Below, one piece after another: positions 15,343 through 24,167 of a DNA stretch of 38,800 bases. The stretch lies in assembly GCF_000474745.1 (NCBI RefSeq), contig NZ_ASJR01000019.1:1-38800 (forward strand), given 5' to 3'. Position 1 is the stretch's first letter; the number at the start of each line of letters is the position of its first letter. A program made the position numbers and the translations under genes. The notes under the pieces are model-generated. The model made no database searches. It saw nothing but the letters and a program-made list of their open reading frames with translations, and was not told where the DNA came from. Origin of the DNA: Chitinivibrio alkaliphilus ACht1. Its GTDB lineage: Bacteria; Fibrobacterota; Chitinivibrionia; Chitinivibrionales; Chitinivibrionaceae.

Positions 15343-16890
15343 ATGACTTTTATTGTAACGCCATCTCAAATGCGGGCGATTGACCAAGACACAATTCAAA
15401 ACGATGTTGATCGTGGCTTTTACTACATGGGATGTGCAGCAAAGGCTCTCTTTGAAGAGGTACACCACCTCTGCGGGATTCACGGGTGGCGACATATCAC
15501 CATCTTTTGCGGAACCGGAAATAACGGAGGAGATGGGGTGTATCTGGCCTGGCTGCTGCGCCGTGCCGGATATGCAGTTCTTCCTCTCTGCCTTGGGACG
15601 GTACGCACCGCAGAGGGAGCTGCTGCGGTACGGCTCTATGAAAAAACCTACGGAAAAATAGACATCCTTTCCCATACGGAAGATCTCTCTCAACTTCCCC
15701 CCACGGATGTATACATTGAAGCGCTATTGGGCACCGGAGCTGTAGGGCCCGTGCGTGGCCGTGTTGCGCCCTGTGTTGCCCATATGAATCGCTCAAACCG
15801 TCCCGTGATTGCCGTTGATTCCCCCGCTGGAGTAGATGCCGCCACGGCTGAGGTATATCCCGGAGCTTTACAGGCGTCGTGGACCCTGAGCCTTGGATTT
15901 CCTCGGGTTGGACATTACTTCACTGATACATCGGTTCTCGGTCGGTGTATCTGTCGCGTTCTGCCCTACCCAAAGGAGATAGTACAGCGCCATGGAGACT
16001 CGGTATATCTCTTGGATGAAAACCGTGTTACTGCGGCTATTCCACGACGTCAAGACCGAGGTTCCAAATACGACCACGGCGTTCTCTTTTCATTTACGGG
16101 AAGCCCGGGAATGACCGGCGCGGCAGTACTAAGTGCGCGTGCCGCCTTTCGTTCGGGGTGCGGCATGGTCTACGCGGCGCTTCCTGAAGACTCTTTTTCT
16201 GCCATGACCTTCGGCTGTATGGAAACAGTCTGCATTCCCCGTGTCCTCCCGGTAACAACATGGAAGAATGAAGAGCCCCTGGCCACGGCCCTGCGTCGTT
16301 CTACGGCACGTCTTGTGGGGTGTGGGCTCTCACGAGATCCCCGTATAGCAGAAGAGATACGCACCTTTTGTTCTCTGTACCCTACTCAATTGGTGCTTGA
16401 TGCCGATGGACTCACGGCCTTTGCCGGTCATGATGAACTTTTACGGCAGCTTGACACCCCCATTCTCACCCCTCACGCAGGGGAGTGGCAACGGCTTTTC
16501 GGCCCACTTCCGCCCTACGGCACCGAATGGATCAGTCGTGTTTCCCACGTGGCACAATCCTATGGGTGCGTCCTTGTTTTAAAGGGAATGCCAACTCTAA
16601 TTGGCGCTCCCACGGGGGAGGTCTTCCTTTCAACGTATGGAAATAGTGCCCTTGCTACGGCAGGAACAGGGGATGTCCTTGCGGGGTGTATCGCAGCATT
16701 TCGAGCACAGGGATGCAACAGCCTTAATGCCGCCCTTGCCGGCGTTGCTCTCCATGGGCGGGGGGCAGAGTTGTTTGCTGATGAGCAGGGTGAACACGCC
16801 TTACGAGCCTCAGACCTGCCAAGCTATATTGGTCGTGCCATACATCACACTCTTAGTGGTACATCGGACCCTGCTTCACCGCTTCCATGA
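15343..16890 (+). CDS. nnr: Bifunctional NAD(P)HX epimerase / ADP-dependent NAD(P)HX dehydratase
   Basis: This fused enzyme repairs hydrated NADH and NADPH. The N-terminal epimerase (YjeF_N, about residues 1-215) shows FCGTGNNGGDGVYLAWLLRR (about 55-74). The C-terminal carbohydrate-kinase-like dehydratase (about 225-505) has LDADGL, TPHAGE, LKGMPTLI and the catalytic TAGTGDVLAG (about 438-447). The ATG at 15343 is chosen because AAGGAG sits 7 bases before it. An earlier in-frame ATG at 15325 has no such site and overlaps that signal. The last 15 bases overlap convergently with trkH, leaving no room for a terminator. Confidence 0.93.
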   Translation: MTFIVTPSQMRAIDQDTIQNDVDRGFYYMGCAAKALFEEVHHLCGIHGWRHITIFCGTGNNGGDGVYLAWLLRRAGYAVLPLCLGTVRTAEGAAAVRLYEKTYGKIDILSHTEDLSQLPPTDVYIEALLGTGAVGPVRGRVAPCVAHMNRSNRPVIAVDSPAGVDAATAEVYPGALQASWTLSLGFPRVGHYFTDTSVLGRCICRVLPYPKEIVQRHGDSVYLLDENRVTAAIPRRQDRGSKYDHGVLFSFTGSPGMTGAAVLSARAAFRSGCGMVYAALPEDSFSAMTFGCMETVCIPRVLPVTTWKNEEPLATALRRSTARLVGCGLSRDPRIAEEIRTFCSLYPTQLVLDADGLTAFAGHDELLRQLDTPILTPHAGEWQRLFGPLPPYGTEWISRVSHVAQSYGCVLVLKGMPTLIGAPTGEVFLSTYGNSALATAGTGDVLAGCIAAFRAQGCNSLNAALAGVALHGRGAELFADEQGEHALRASDLPSYIGRAIHHTLSGTSDPASPLP

Positions 16891-18477
16891 GAGAAACGAG
16901 AGTGCGACAAATACCGTGTAGAGTTCCAACCGTCCCAAAAGCATTGCCACGGAGAGGATCCACTTTCCCGGAAGGGGGATCCAGCTAAAATTCTCCGTTG
17001 CTCCCACCCCGGCAAGGCCCGGTCCAATATTTGACAAACAGGCTGTCACCGCTGTTACAAGGGTAGTAAAATCTTCTAAGAAAAAACTCATGAGAAAGGT
17101 TATGGTAATGTACGAAAGCATAAACAAGAGAAAGAAGCCGATAATATTTGCCACCTGTTTTTCTTCTATGGCCACATTACCCACTTTCACTGACTTTATA
17201 ATTTTGGGATGCATAATTCGCTGAATTTCGCGAAGGACCGCTTTACTGATCACTTGAATACGGATCATTTTTATTCCCCCAGCCGTAGAACCTGCACACC
17301 CACCGAAAAACATAAGAATCACCAGAAGCACCCGCACCGCATTGGGCCATACATCAAAGTCGGCAGTTCCGTACCCCGTAGTGGTAATAAGGGAAATAAC
17401 CTGAAAACTACTGACCCGTACGGCCCCCGGAAGAGTGGCAATTCACTCCTGCTCAGTATCTATTTTCTGATGAATCTCTTCGGAGGAAAGCGGGGCTGAT
17501 CGATAGGACGAGCTGATCGTGCGTTCATCCTGCACCCCCTGCGTACGCAATACCACCGTGGAAAAAAGAATGGCTCCGGCAACAAGAATTGCGTAAAAAC
17601 GAAACTCGCGATTGGTGGTAACCACCGCCAGAGAACGCTGAAAGATAAGGGCATAATGCAACATAAAGTTCATGCCCGCCAAAAACATAAAGATGGTGAT
17701 CACCGTATCAATATTGACAGAATCGTAGTAGCCGATACTCGCATTTTTTGTAGAAAACCCACCTGTTGCCATGGTGCCGAAGGAGTGACAAAGTGCATCA
17801 AAAAGAGTCATGCCTCCCAGGGTCAACAGAAGGGTCTCCGCCAGGGTTAAAAGGATGTACACCCCCCAAAGCACCTTTGTAGTATGTCCCAGTTGCGGGC
17901 CTATTTTTTCTGCCGTTGGCCCGGGAACTTCACCACGGAACATCTGATATGCTGTTATCCCCGATGCTGGAAAGATAGCTAAAACCAAGGTAACAATACC
18001 CATTCCGCCCAACCAGTGGGTCATGCTCCGCCAAAAAAGAAGCGACTTAGGAAGAGCCTCGATATCGCGTAATATGGTTGAGCCCGTAGTGGTAAACCCG
18101 CTCATACTTTCGAAAAACGCATCGGTAAACTGGTGAAACCAAAGGGACGAAGTGCCAGAGCTCTCCATAAAGTACACCCAAAGAGGAATGGCGCTAAAGA
18201 GACTCAGGAAAATCCAACCAAAGGTAACAATGGCAAAGCCTTCACGAATACCGTTCCCCACGAGGGTGGGGGGTTTTTGTATCTTGAAAAGCGTACCGAC
18301 ACACACCGTTACCAAACAGGAAATAAAAAATCCCGATGCCGGGGCAGTACTCAAGATGGTCTGAAGAGATTCTCCAGAGGGAGTTTCTAACACGGCAATT
18401 CCCAGGGGGATGAGAAGTATTACCCCCAGAAGCTGGAGCAGTGAACCAATGGTATGGATGACAAAACCGTTATTCAT
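16876..18477 (-). pseudogene. trkH: Trk potassium transporter membrane subunit TrkH, interrupted by an in-frame TGA
   Basis: TrkH is the K+-translocating subunit. The frame is continuous over 533 codons except for a single TGA at 17443-17445. Upstream the protein reads MNNGFVIHTIGSLLQLLGVI through KIDTEQE (344 residues). Directly downstream, in the same frame, come IATLPGAVRVSSFQVISLIT, TTGYGTADFDVWPNAVR and on to the usual C-terminus. The four pore loops are recognisable: SGFTTTGST, GTMATGGFST, LITTTGYGTA and LSNIGPGLAG. The last two lie after the stop, so an unsuppressed product cannot form the pore. TGG (Trp) to TGA would explain it with one base. Start ATG overlaps the trkA stop by 4 bases (ATGA). 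The 3' end overlaps nnr convergently. Confidence 0.85.
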
Positions 18478-19824
18478 ACATTCTTCTCAAAGAATCGGTT
18501 TACTGCTTTTTCATTATTTGCCGTAAAAAAGACCATAATTGTATCTCCGGGAGCAAACACCGTATCGCCGCGGACAACATGAAACGTTTCATCCCGTACC
18601 AAACAAGCGATAATGAAGTCTACCTTTGCCTTTGCCTTTGCCCGCACTGAAACAACAGATTCACCCGCAAGCTTACTATTCTCCCCAAGGGAAAAACGAT
18701 TCATTCCTGCATCATTCTTTCTGCTTTTAAATATGCTTTTCCGCGAAATACCCGTTATGTCTGAAAACAGACGATGTATGGTAAGGCTCGTGGGCTGAAT
18801 TAACAGATCGATGCCGAGGGTATGAAAAAGTTGTGCGTGTTTTTGATTATTTGTCACGGCAAGCACACGCTGTGCTCCCTCTGCTTTGGCAAGAAGACTG
18901 GTCATCACATTTTCTTCGCCGTTTTTTCCAAGAGATACAAATATTTCTGCACTATGAACGCCCGCTTCAATAAGGGTCTCTTCATTTCCCGGATCTCCGT
19001 GAAACACATCTGTGCCGTGTAAATTTTCAGCACAGATATGACAGAAGGACGCATCCTCAGAGATAAGGGTAACCTTCTTGCCCTGTTTCTCTAACTGCGC
19101 AGCAAGCGCCACTGCCATGGGTGTATCTCCACAGAGGGTTACCTTCTGTATACGCTCTTCGGAGGCGATACAGATTTTTTGGAAATTAGGGAGTTTATGA
19201 TGTGGCATTATGGTTACGATTTCATCGTGCGGGAGAATCTCCGTATCTCCGCGTGGAATCAAGGCTTCTTGATTGCGGTAGATCATAAGAAACAGTATGT
19301 GATCCATTCCTTCCATGGCACTTATTTCAGAGGCGGTCTTATGCACAATAGGGCTGGAGGGATGCACAGCAAAGTTCCTCAGAGCAATTCGGGCTTTGTG
19401 AAAATCAACCAGCTCTGATACGGAGGGCGTTCGAATATATTCGAGAATATACTCCATGGTTTCGGTTTCAGGTTGGATGATATCGGTAACACCGAGTTTC
19501 TCCAGCTCAAAAATCTCCTGCGTATATTTGGGGCTTATAAGTCGAGCCACCCGCGTTGGAACTTGATATTTTGCCGCAAGATGACAGGTAAGTATATTCA
19601 GCTCATCCTTTGCGGTAACCGCTATCAGAATGTCCGTATCACCGATATTTGCTTCGATTAACTTTTGCGGATCAGCCCCTTCACCGTGAATAACCCGTAT
19701 ATCCATTTTTCCAGAGGTTAAGGATTGGTAGGTTTCAAAATTACTCTCGATAATGGTTATGTCAGGTTTTGTGTGCTCTTTCTCAAGCTGTTTTGTAAGG
19801 GAAATACCCACAAATAATCTTCAC
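18474..19824 (-). pseudogene. trkA: Trk potassium regulator TrkA (two RCK/NAD-binding units), 5' end damaged
   Basis: TrkA is the cytoplasmic nucleotide-binding gate regulator of TrkH. The long open part (18474-19811, from a GTG with no ribosome site) starts VGISLTKQLEKEH, so it lacks the first strand and the GxGxxG loop. A start with a proper site does exist: GGGAGCG then GTG 19822-19824 gives MKIIC, the normal TrkA opening, but it is out of frame with the rest. About five or six residues (IxGAGxx) and the frame appear lost between MKII and VGISLT. The rest shows two RCK_N/RCK_C repeats (ADPQKLIEANI, AVTAKDELNILTCHLAAK; GDPGNEETLIEAGV, SLGKNGEENVMTSLLAK). Length otherwise fits the roughly 450 residues of TrkA. 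Confidence 0.75.
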
Positions 19825-20053
19825 GTGACGCTCCCGGTTAAAGTATATCCCATGGTCTTTCTACTACCGTATTTCTGAGAAAAGAGGACATGCTCTGGAA
19901 AAGGCGTTACCGGAAAGAATACTTCCTTCCACAGAACCCTATCCAACCGCCGTATTCTGCAGGGGTGGAAGTGGTGCCGTAAACGATATGCTCCCGTGAT
20001 ATATATTTGAGATTGATTGATAGTTGTGTTACCTTTTCACGAAAGCAGCTGCC

Positions 20054-21238
20054 ATGTCCCCTATGCACGGCACTTCACTGAGATCCTCCCTTTCTCTTAT
20101 CCTGCTTCTGATCATGGGTGGTTTTGGAGTGATGGGGGGAAGTTTACTTGCGCCGGTGCTCCCTGCCTTGGCAGACCCCTTTCATGTTTCTTCGGAGAAG
20201 GTCGGCCTGGTTTTAGGAGTCTATACTGCAGCTGCGGCCCTGGGGCTTCCCTGTATTGGGTTTTATATCGATCAGGGCTATACAAGAGCTGTGGGGGGTG
20301 TTTGTCTCTTTCTGATTGGTTTTTTTGGCGTGCTCTGCCCCATTGCTCCCTCTTTTCCAGTCCTCCTGCTGTTTCGTTTTATCCAAGGATTTGGAATTGC
20401 TGGACTCATCCCCCTTTCCATGACCTATATCGGAAATTGGTATGGCGGAGAAGCTCGTTTGGCCCACATGGGGTATTTAAGTGGAACTATCGCCCTTTTT
20501 GGTGTCGTTAGCCCTCTTGTGGGTGGCCTTGCAGCAGATTTTCATTGGCGGGCCCCCTTCTTTGTGTATCTGCTTCCGCTTCTCCATGCACCCTTATTTT
20601 TATTGTTTGTGTCCCATGGAGATTCTTCTGATAAAAAGGAAAAAAACGATACCTCATTTCTTTTATACGGACGCTCCTTTCTCAAAAGCAGCATTCTTCC
20701 AGGAGTTCCATCTGTACTCTTTTTTTCCTTTTTAACATTTTTTCTGCTCTATGCCTTTGTTGTTTTCGTCCCCTTGTATGTTGTGCAAGTCTATGACGAA
20801 GGCGCCCGTTTTTCCGGCCTTCTTTTGGGAGTAAACGGTGTGTGCGCAGCTCTTGTCTCAACTCGGGCGGTATTCTTCTCACACCGCTTGGGAACCTCAC
20901 GAACACTCCTCTGCGGATATATCTTGGTTGCCCTTGCTCTCTTTGGCTTTGTAAACGCCCCATCTACAGGGGGAGTAGTCCTTTTTTCCCTGCTTTTTGG
21001 CTGTGGTTTTGGCCTTATTCAACCTCTCATTTTTTCCCGGGCTGTGTCTGTTGCCACTCCGGTTTCACAGGGGAGTGTGGTTGCCCTTTTCAATATTTGC
21101 AAATACACCGGCATGACCTTTGCCCCCTTATTCCTTGGAAGCATACAGCGTATCGTTTCTCTGCATGCCAGCTTTTTTACTGCCGCCATGGTCGCCCTTA
21201 TTGGTGCCGGGGCAAGCCTTTGGTTTCGCCGTGGGTGA
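20054..21238 (+). CDS. Major facilitator superfamily transporter
   Basis: About 394 residues with twelve hydrophobic segments in two six-helix halves. The drug:H+ antiporter style motif A region (GVYTAAAALGLPCIGFYIDQ, then GYTRAVGG) falls between helices 2 and 3. The RFIQGFGIAGLIPLSMTYIG stretch marks helices 4-5. The loop around residues 195-215 (GDSSDKKEKNDTS) is the central cytoplasmic linker. I prefer the ATG at 20054 (MSPMHGTSLR) over in-frame 20024, because the extra residues are not typical. Neither has a strong ribosome site. The gene is divergent from trkA and convergent with a small ORF. Substrate cannot be inferred; homologues export drugs or sugars. Confidence 0.85.
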   Translation: MSPMHGTSLRSSLSLILLLIMGGFGVMGGSLLAPVLPALADPFHVSSEKVGLVLGVYTAAAALGLPCIGFYIDQGYTRAVGGVCLFLIGFFGVLCPIAPSFPVLLLFRFIQGFGIAGLIPLSMTYIGNWYGGEARLAHMGYLSGTIALFGVVSPLVGGLAADFHWRAPFFVYLLPLLHAPLFLLFVSHGDSSDKKEKNDTSFLLYGRSFLKSSILPGVPSVLFFSFLTFFLLYAFVVFVPLYVVQVYDEGARFSGLLLGVNGVCAALVSTRAVFFSHRLGTSRTLLCGYILVALALFGFVNAPSTGGVVLFSLLFGCGFGLIQPLIFSRAVSVATPVSQGSVVALFNICKYTGMTFAPLFLGSIQRIVSLHASFFTAAMVALIGAGASLWFRRG

Positions 21239-21339
21239 TGGAGTATCGCACAAACGCATACTGCGCGCGCAATCAATCGGAATGTAATGAAAGCTCACTT
21301 CCAGGCATTTCTCTTGTTTGTAACTCATAGCTGCCATTC

Positions 21340-21507
21340 CTAATAATAAAACAGGTTTTCAGTTCTCTTACATTTTTCCTTCACCGCCTTTTTCTCTCTT
21401 GCAGTAAGTTCACTCCACTCCTTTTCTTCTCCCGTGACATCCACAATAGCCATTTTTTCAAAACGCTTACGATTTTGTTTCCGTTCATGTCTATTCGGTG
21501 GTATCAT
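21340..21507 (-). CDS. Small highly charged protein, unknown function
   Basis: The 55-residue frame starts at ATG 21505-21507 with a very good AGGAG five bases upstream, the main reason to call it. The sequence is rich in Lys, Arg and Glu (MIPPNRHERKQNRKRFEKMA ... TAREKKAVKEKCKRTENLFYY) and has no hydrophobic helix. It is likely soluble, possibly nucleic-acid-binding. I do not recognise the family. Upstream dyads (21559-21573 and 21604-21619) may control it. An upstream in-frame extension to 21564 lacks a ribosome site. Confidence 0.55.
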   Translation of the reverse strand: MIPPNRHERKQNRKRFEKMAIVDVTGEEKEWSELTAREKKAVKEKCKRTENLFYY

Positions 21508-21558
21508 AAAATCTCCTAAACTGTTTGTGGGCTGTATAGATATAATACACCCAACATG

Positions 21559-21579
21559 TGTCATTTCGTGACATTGTCA
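21559..21579. promoter_or_regulatory. Overlapping TGTCA/TGACA half-sites
   Basis: Three half-sites form two overlapping dyads, TGTCA-TTTCG-TGACA and TGACA-T-TGTCA, centred about 60-66 bases ahead of the small protein start. The minus strand also reads TTGACA here, a possible -35. A regulator binding here could govern the minus-strand gene. Confidence 0.4.
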
Positions 21580-21603
21580 ACACTCTTTCTCTACTGAGTG
21601 TAC

Positions 21604-21619
21604 CATATTTTCAAATATG
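21604..21619. promoter_or_regulatory. Perfect AT-rich palindrome
   Basis: CATATTT and AAATATG are perfect 7-base arms around TC. It is not followed by a T-run and is too AT-rich for a good RNA hairpin, so it is more likely a protein-binding site. The binder is unknown. Confidence 0.35.
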
Positions 21620-21797
21620 ATGCCTACACATCACCGCAATTTCTTTATATGCACCAAGAGCAAAACCGCTGGCAATCCTTATTTTAGCATCCATAAATGC
21701 GAGGATAGTATAGTACAAATAAAATTTCCCTTGCATTGTTCTTCAAATCAGTTATACCAAAGAATCATACATGCATAAAAACAAAATCCATCAACAT

Positions 21798-21813
21798 TGT
21801 AACATATGTTACA
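21798..21813. promoter_or_regulatory. CRP/FNR-family (HcpR-like) operator of the cupin-hcp operon
   Basis: TGTAACATATGTTACA is a perfect 16-bp palindrome. GTAAC-N4-GTTAC is, from memory, the motif type assigned to HcpR-like CRP/FNR regulators that control hcp in several anaerobes. Its centre (21805.5) is 29.5 bases before TATCTT (21835-21840), the spacing of class II activation. It also overlaps where a -35 would lie for the better -10, TATAAT (21825-21830), which would mean repression. Confidence 0.7.
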
Positions 21814-21824
21814 GCCTCGTTTTT

Positions 21825-21840
21825 TATAATGGTGTATCTT
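21825..21840 (+). promoter_or_regulatory. -10 elements of the cupin-hcp operon
   Basis: A perfect TATAAT occurs at 21825-21830 and a second candidate TATCTT at 21835-21840. Only the second has the activator spacing to the palindrome at 21798-21813. No good -35 is present for either, which fits activator dependence. Confidence 0.5.
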
Positions 21841-21872
21841 GGATAAATGTAACACGTATAAAAGGAAGCCCT

Positions 21873-22196
21873 ATGAAGTACTGCTACTTTCAAGACACGG
21901 AAAAAACGCACCCCGTTCACAATGTCAGGGTGGCAAATATTTACAGCAAAAAAGATGCGCAGGTGATGCATATCACCCTCCAGCCGGGGGAGGAGCTGGT
22001 TCCGCACAAAACACCTGTGGATGTGTTTTTCTATGTTCTGGAAGGATCTGTCACCGTATATGTGGGTGATGAAAGTAATGAGTATGGCCGGGATATGTGT
22101 ATTGAAAGCCCTGCTCATATTCGTCATTTCCTTGGAAATAATCGTGACGAAAGAGCACGTGTTCTTGTTGTAAAAACCCCAAACCCATCTACATAA
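21873..22196 (+). CDS. Small cupin-domain protein
   Basis: A 107-residue single-domain cupin starting at ATG 21873 with AAAAGGAAG upstream. Cupin motif 1 is visible as [20 protein letters not shown] followed by G; it has H-x-T where H-x-H is usual, so metal binding may be altered. Motif 2 is [12 protein letters not shown]. The gene is first in an operon with hcp (16 bases downstream) and a ferredoxin, behind the HcpR-like palindrome. That context suggests a role in nitric oxide or hydroxylamine stress, such as sensing or redox chemistry, but this is inference only. An upstream in-frame ATG at 21771 would cover the operator and is rejected. Confidence 0.85.
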   Translation: MKYCYFQDTEKTHPVHNVRVANIYSKKDAQVMHITLQPGEELVPHKTPVDVFFYVLEGSVTVYVGDESNEYGRDMCIESPAHIRHFLGNNRDERARVLVVKTPNPST

Positions 22197-22212
22197 CCTA
22201 TTGGAGGTCTCT

Positions 22213-23853
22213 ATGTATTGTTATCAATGTCAGGAAGCAGCAGGCGGCGTTGCCTGTAAATCACAAAAGGGCGTCTGCGGGAAACCGGCAGATGTGGCCG
22301 ATCTTCAGGATCTGCTTATCTATGCTCTCAAGGGGATTGCCCAGGCCGTAGAGCGTGGTGCCACCCGTGATGAAGAGGTTGACACCTTTGTTATTACGGG
22401 CATATTTAAAACAATTACCAATGCCAATTTCGATGGCGCCGTCTTTGAAAAAGATATTGCCCAGGCACTGGAAATCCGTGACTCCCTCATACAATCCGCC
22501 GGAATTTCTGCCGATACGGATGCCCTCTCTTTTCATCTGAAGGGCAACCTTCTGGACGCGGTATTACGAAAAAACAAAATGGTGGAAAAGGCCTCTGAAG
22601 TGGGTGTCCTTGCCACGGAAAATGAAGATGTACGCTCCCTGCGTGAGCTTCTTACGTACGGAGTAAAGGGTATCGCGGCGTATTATGAGCATGCGGCGAA
22701 TTTGGGCAAAAAAGATACGGAGATTACCGATTTTATCTATAAAGCCCTGGCTGCCACCCTTGATGATACTCTTTCCGCGGATGATCTGACCAACCTCGTC
22801 CTTGAGTGCGGAAAATTTGGTGTGAATGTTATGGCCCTTCTTGATGCTGCAAATACAGAGGCCTACGGTAATCCTGAAATTACCGAGGTAAATATTGGTG
22901 TGCGCAATAACCCTGCTATCCTTATTTCCGGTCACGACCTTAAAGACATGGAGCGTCTTCTTGAGCAGACAAAGGGAACGGGTGTTGATGTGTATACCCA
23001 TTCGGAGATGCTTCCGGCCAACTATTATCCCACCTTTAAAAAATATGACCATTTTGTGGGAAATTATGGAAATGCATGGTGGAAACAAAATGAAGAGTTT
23101 AAGAGCTTTAACGGCCCTGTTCTTTTTACCACAAACTGCATAACTCCCCCTGCAAAAGAGTATAAAGACAGAATTTACACAACAGGCGCCGCCGGTTTTG
23201 ATGGATGTACCCATATTGCGGCTGATGCTGCGGGAAACAAGGACTTTTCCGCCCTTATTGCCCATGCAAAGGAGTGTGAGCCTCCAAAGGAAATCGAGAA
23301 GGGCACTATTACGGGTGGCTTTGCTCACAATCAGGTCCTTGCCCTGGCAGACAAAGTGGTTGATGCCGTCAAGGGAGGTGCAATTAAAAAGTTTGTTGTC
23401 ATGGCCGGCTGTGACGGTCGTATGAAATCCCGCGATTACTATACTGATTTTGCCAAAGCCCTTCCGCAGGATACGGTGATTCTCACAGCGGGATGTGCCA
23501 AGTATCGGTATAATAAGCTGGACCTTGGAGATATTGGCGGTATTCCGCGCGTCCTTGACGCGGGACAGTGTAATGACTCCTATTCCCTTGCGGTAATTGC
23601 CATGAAGCTTCAGGAGGTCTTCGGCCTTGAGGATATCAACGATCTTCCCATTGTGTACAATATTGCCTGGTATGAACAAAAGGCGGTGATTGTTCTTCTT
23701 GCCCTGCTTTCCCTCGGGGTGAAAAACATTCATCTTGGTCCCACCCTGCCGGCTTTTCTTTCTCCCAATGTTGCCAATATCCTTGTGGAAACCTTCGGTA
23801 TTGGAGGAGTAGGAGAGGTGGAGCAGGATATAAAAGAGATGATTACTGCATAG
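22213..23853 (+). CDS. hcp: Hybrid-cluster protein (hydroxylamine reductase)
   Basis: Hcp reduces NO and/or hydroxylamine and acts in nitrosative stress defence. From ATG 22213 (GGAGG 7 bases upstream) it has 546 residues. The N-terminal iron-sulphur cysteines are C3, C6, C15 and C22. The hybrid-cluster ligands are in [20 protein letters not shown] (His, about 240), YTHSEMLP (Glu, about 264), [11 protein letters not shown] (Cys, about 309), GFDGCTHI (Cys), [10 protein letters not shown] (Cys, about 428) and [11 protein letters not shown] (Cys and Glu region). Everything needed appears intact. The ferredoxin 8 bases downstream is its likely electron donor. Confidence 0.96.
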   Translation: MYCYQCQEAAGGVACKSQKGVCGKPADVADLQDLLIYALKGIAQAVERGATRDEEVDTFVITGIFKTITNANFDGAVFEKDIAQALEIRDSLIQSAGISADTDALSFHLKGNLLDAVLRKNKMVEKASEVGVLATENEDVRSLRELLTYGVKGIAAYYEHAANLGKKDTEITDFIYKALAATLDDTLSADDLTNLVLECGKFGVNVMALLDAANTEAYGNPEITEVNIGVRNNPAILISGHDLKDMERLLEQTKGTGVDVYTHSEMLPANYYPTFKKYDHFVGNYGNAWWKQNEEFKSFNGPVLFTTNCITPPAKEYKDRIYTTGAAGFDGCTHIAADAAGNKDFSALIAHAKECEPPKEIEKGTITGGFAHNQVLALADKVVDAVKGGAIKKFVVMAGCDGRMKSRDYYTDFAKALPQDTVILTAGCAKYRYNKLDLGDIGGIPRVLDAGQCNDSYSLAVIAMKLQEVFGLEDINDLPIVYNIAWYEQKAVIVLLALLSLGVKNIHLGPTLPAFLSPNVANILVETFGIGGVGEVEQDIKEMITA

Positions 23854-23861
23854 GAGGAAGT

Positions 23862-24086
23862 ATGGCAGATGCACGCAATAAAAATGAAAACAATGTTGCC
23901 GGAGCATGGTTTGTGGATGCCTCCTGCATCGGTTGTGAACTCTGTGTGGGGAGTGCTCCCCACACCTTTACCCTGGATGATGACGGGTTGGCCTATGTAC
24001 ATACACAGCCCTCAGACGATGATGAGCGGGCCGCCTGTGAGGATGCCCGGGAAAATTGTCCCGTTGATGCTATCGGCAAGGACTAA
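23862..24086 (+). CDS. Small [4Fe-4S] ferredoxin
   Basis: This 74-residue ferredoxin has one cluster motif: CIGCELC near residues 22-28 and the fourth ligand in ENCPVDAIG near residue 66. The second cluster set of bacterial 2[4Fe-4S] ferredoxins is missing; the acidic middle (DDDGLAYVHTQPSDDDER) matches the monocluster type. AGGAGG precedes the ATG. The gene lies 8 bases after hcp and before a terminator, so it probably carries electrons to Hcp. Confidence 0.9.
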   Translation: MADARNKNENNVAGAWFVDASCIGCELCVGSAPHTFTLDDDGLAYVHTQPSDDDERAACEDARENCPVDAIGKD

Positions 24087-24094
24087 CAATAGTA

Positions 24095-24123
24095 GGGGAG
24101 GCAGGGCCTCCTCTTCTTCTTTT
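24095..24123 (+). terminator. Rho-independent terminator of the cupin-hcp-ferredoxin operon
   Basis: GGGGAGGC pairs with GCCTCCTC (one G-T pair) around an AGG loop, followed by TTCTTCTTTT. It begins 8 bases after the ferredoxin stop. Confidence 0.8.
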
Positions 24124-24167
24124 CATAACATATATTACACACTGATAATTGTCGCGACAGGAGGCAG

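Larger units (their letters stand above)
21508..21797. other. Divergent intergenic region, left part
   Basis: AT-rich spacer between the small charged protein and the cupin-hcp operon. It contains TGTCA-N5-TGACA at 21559-21573, immediately extended by a third half-site to TGACATTGTCA (21569-21579). It also contains a perfect palindrome CATATTT-TC-AAATATG at 21604-21619. The 21620-21790 part shows no gene and no further signal I can name. Confidence 0.45.

Noticed and set aside
17443-17445. TGA read as tryptophan or selenocysteine
   Set aside because: Many clearly complete genes here end in TGA with overlaps or convergent neighbours. No selenocysteine insertion hairpin is visible after the codon, and TrkH proteins are not selenoproteins.
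19425-19450. GTTCGAA-like sequence resembling a tRNA T-loop
   Set aside because: It lies inside trkA, and no acceptor or anticodon stem can be drawn around it. No tRNA or rRNA gene was found in the window.
22564-23907. 447-codon minus-strand frame opposite hcp
   Set aside because: hcp is unmistakable on the plus strand; the antisense frame has no family features.
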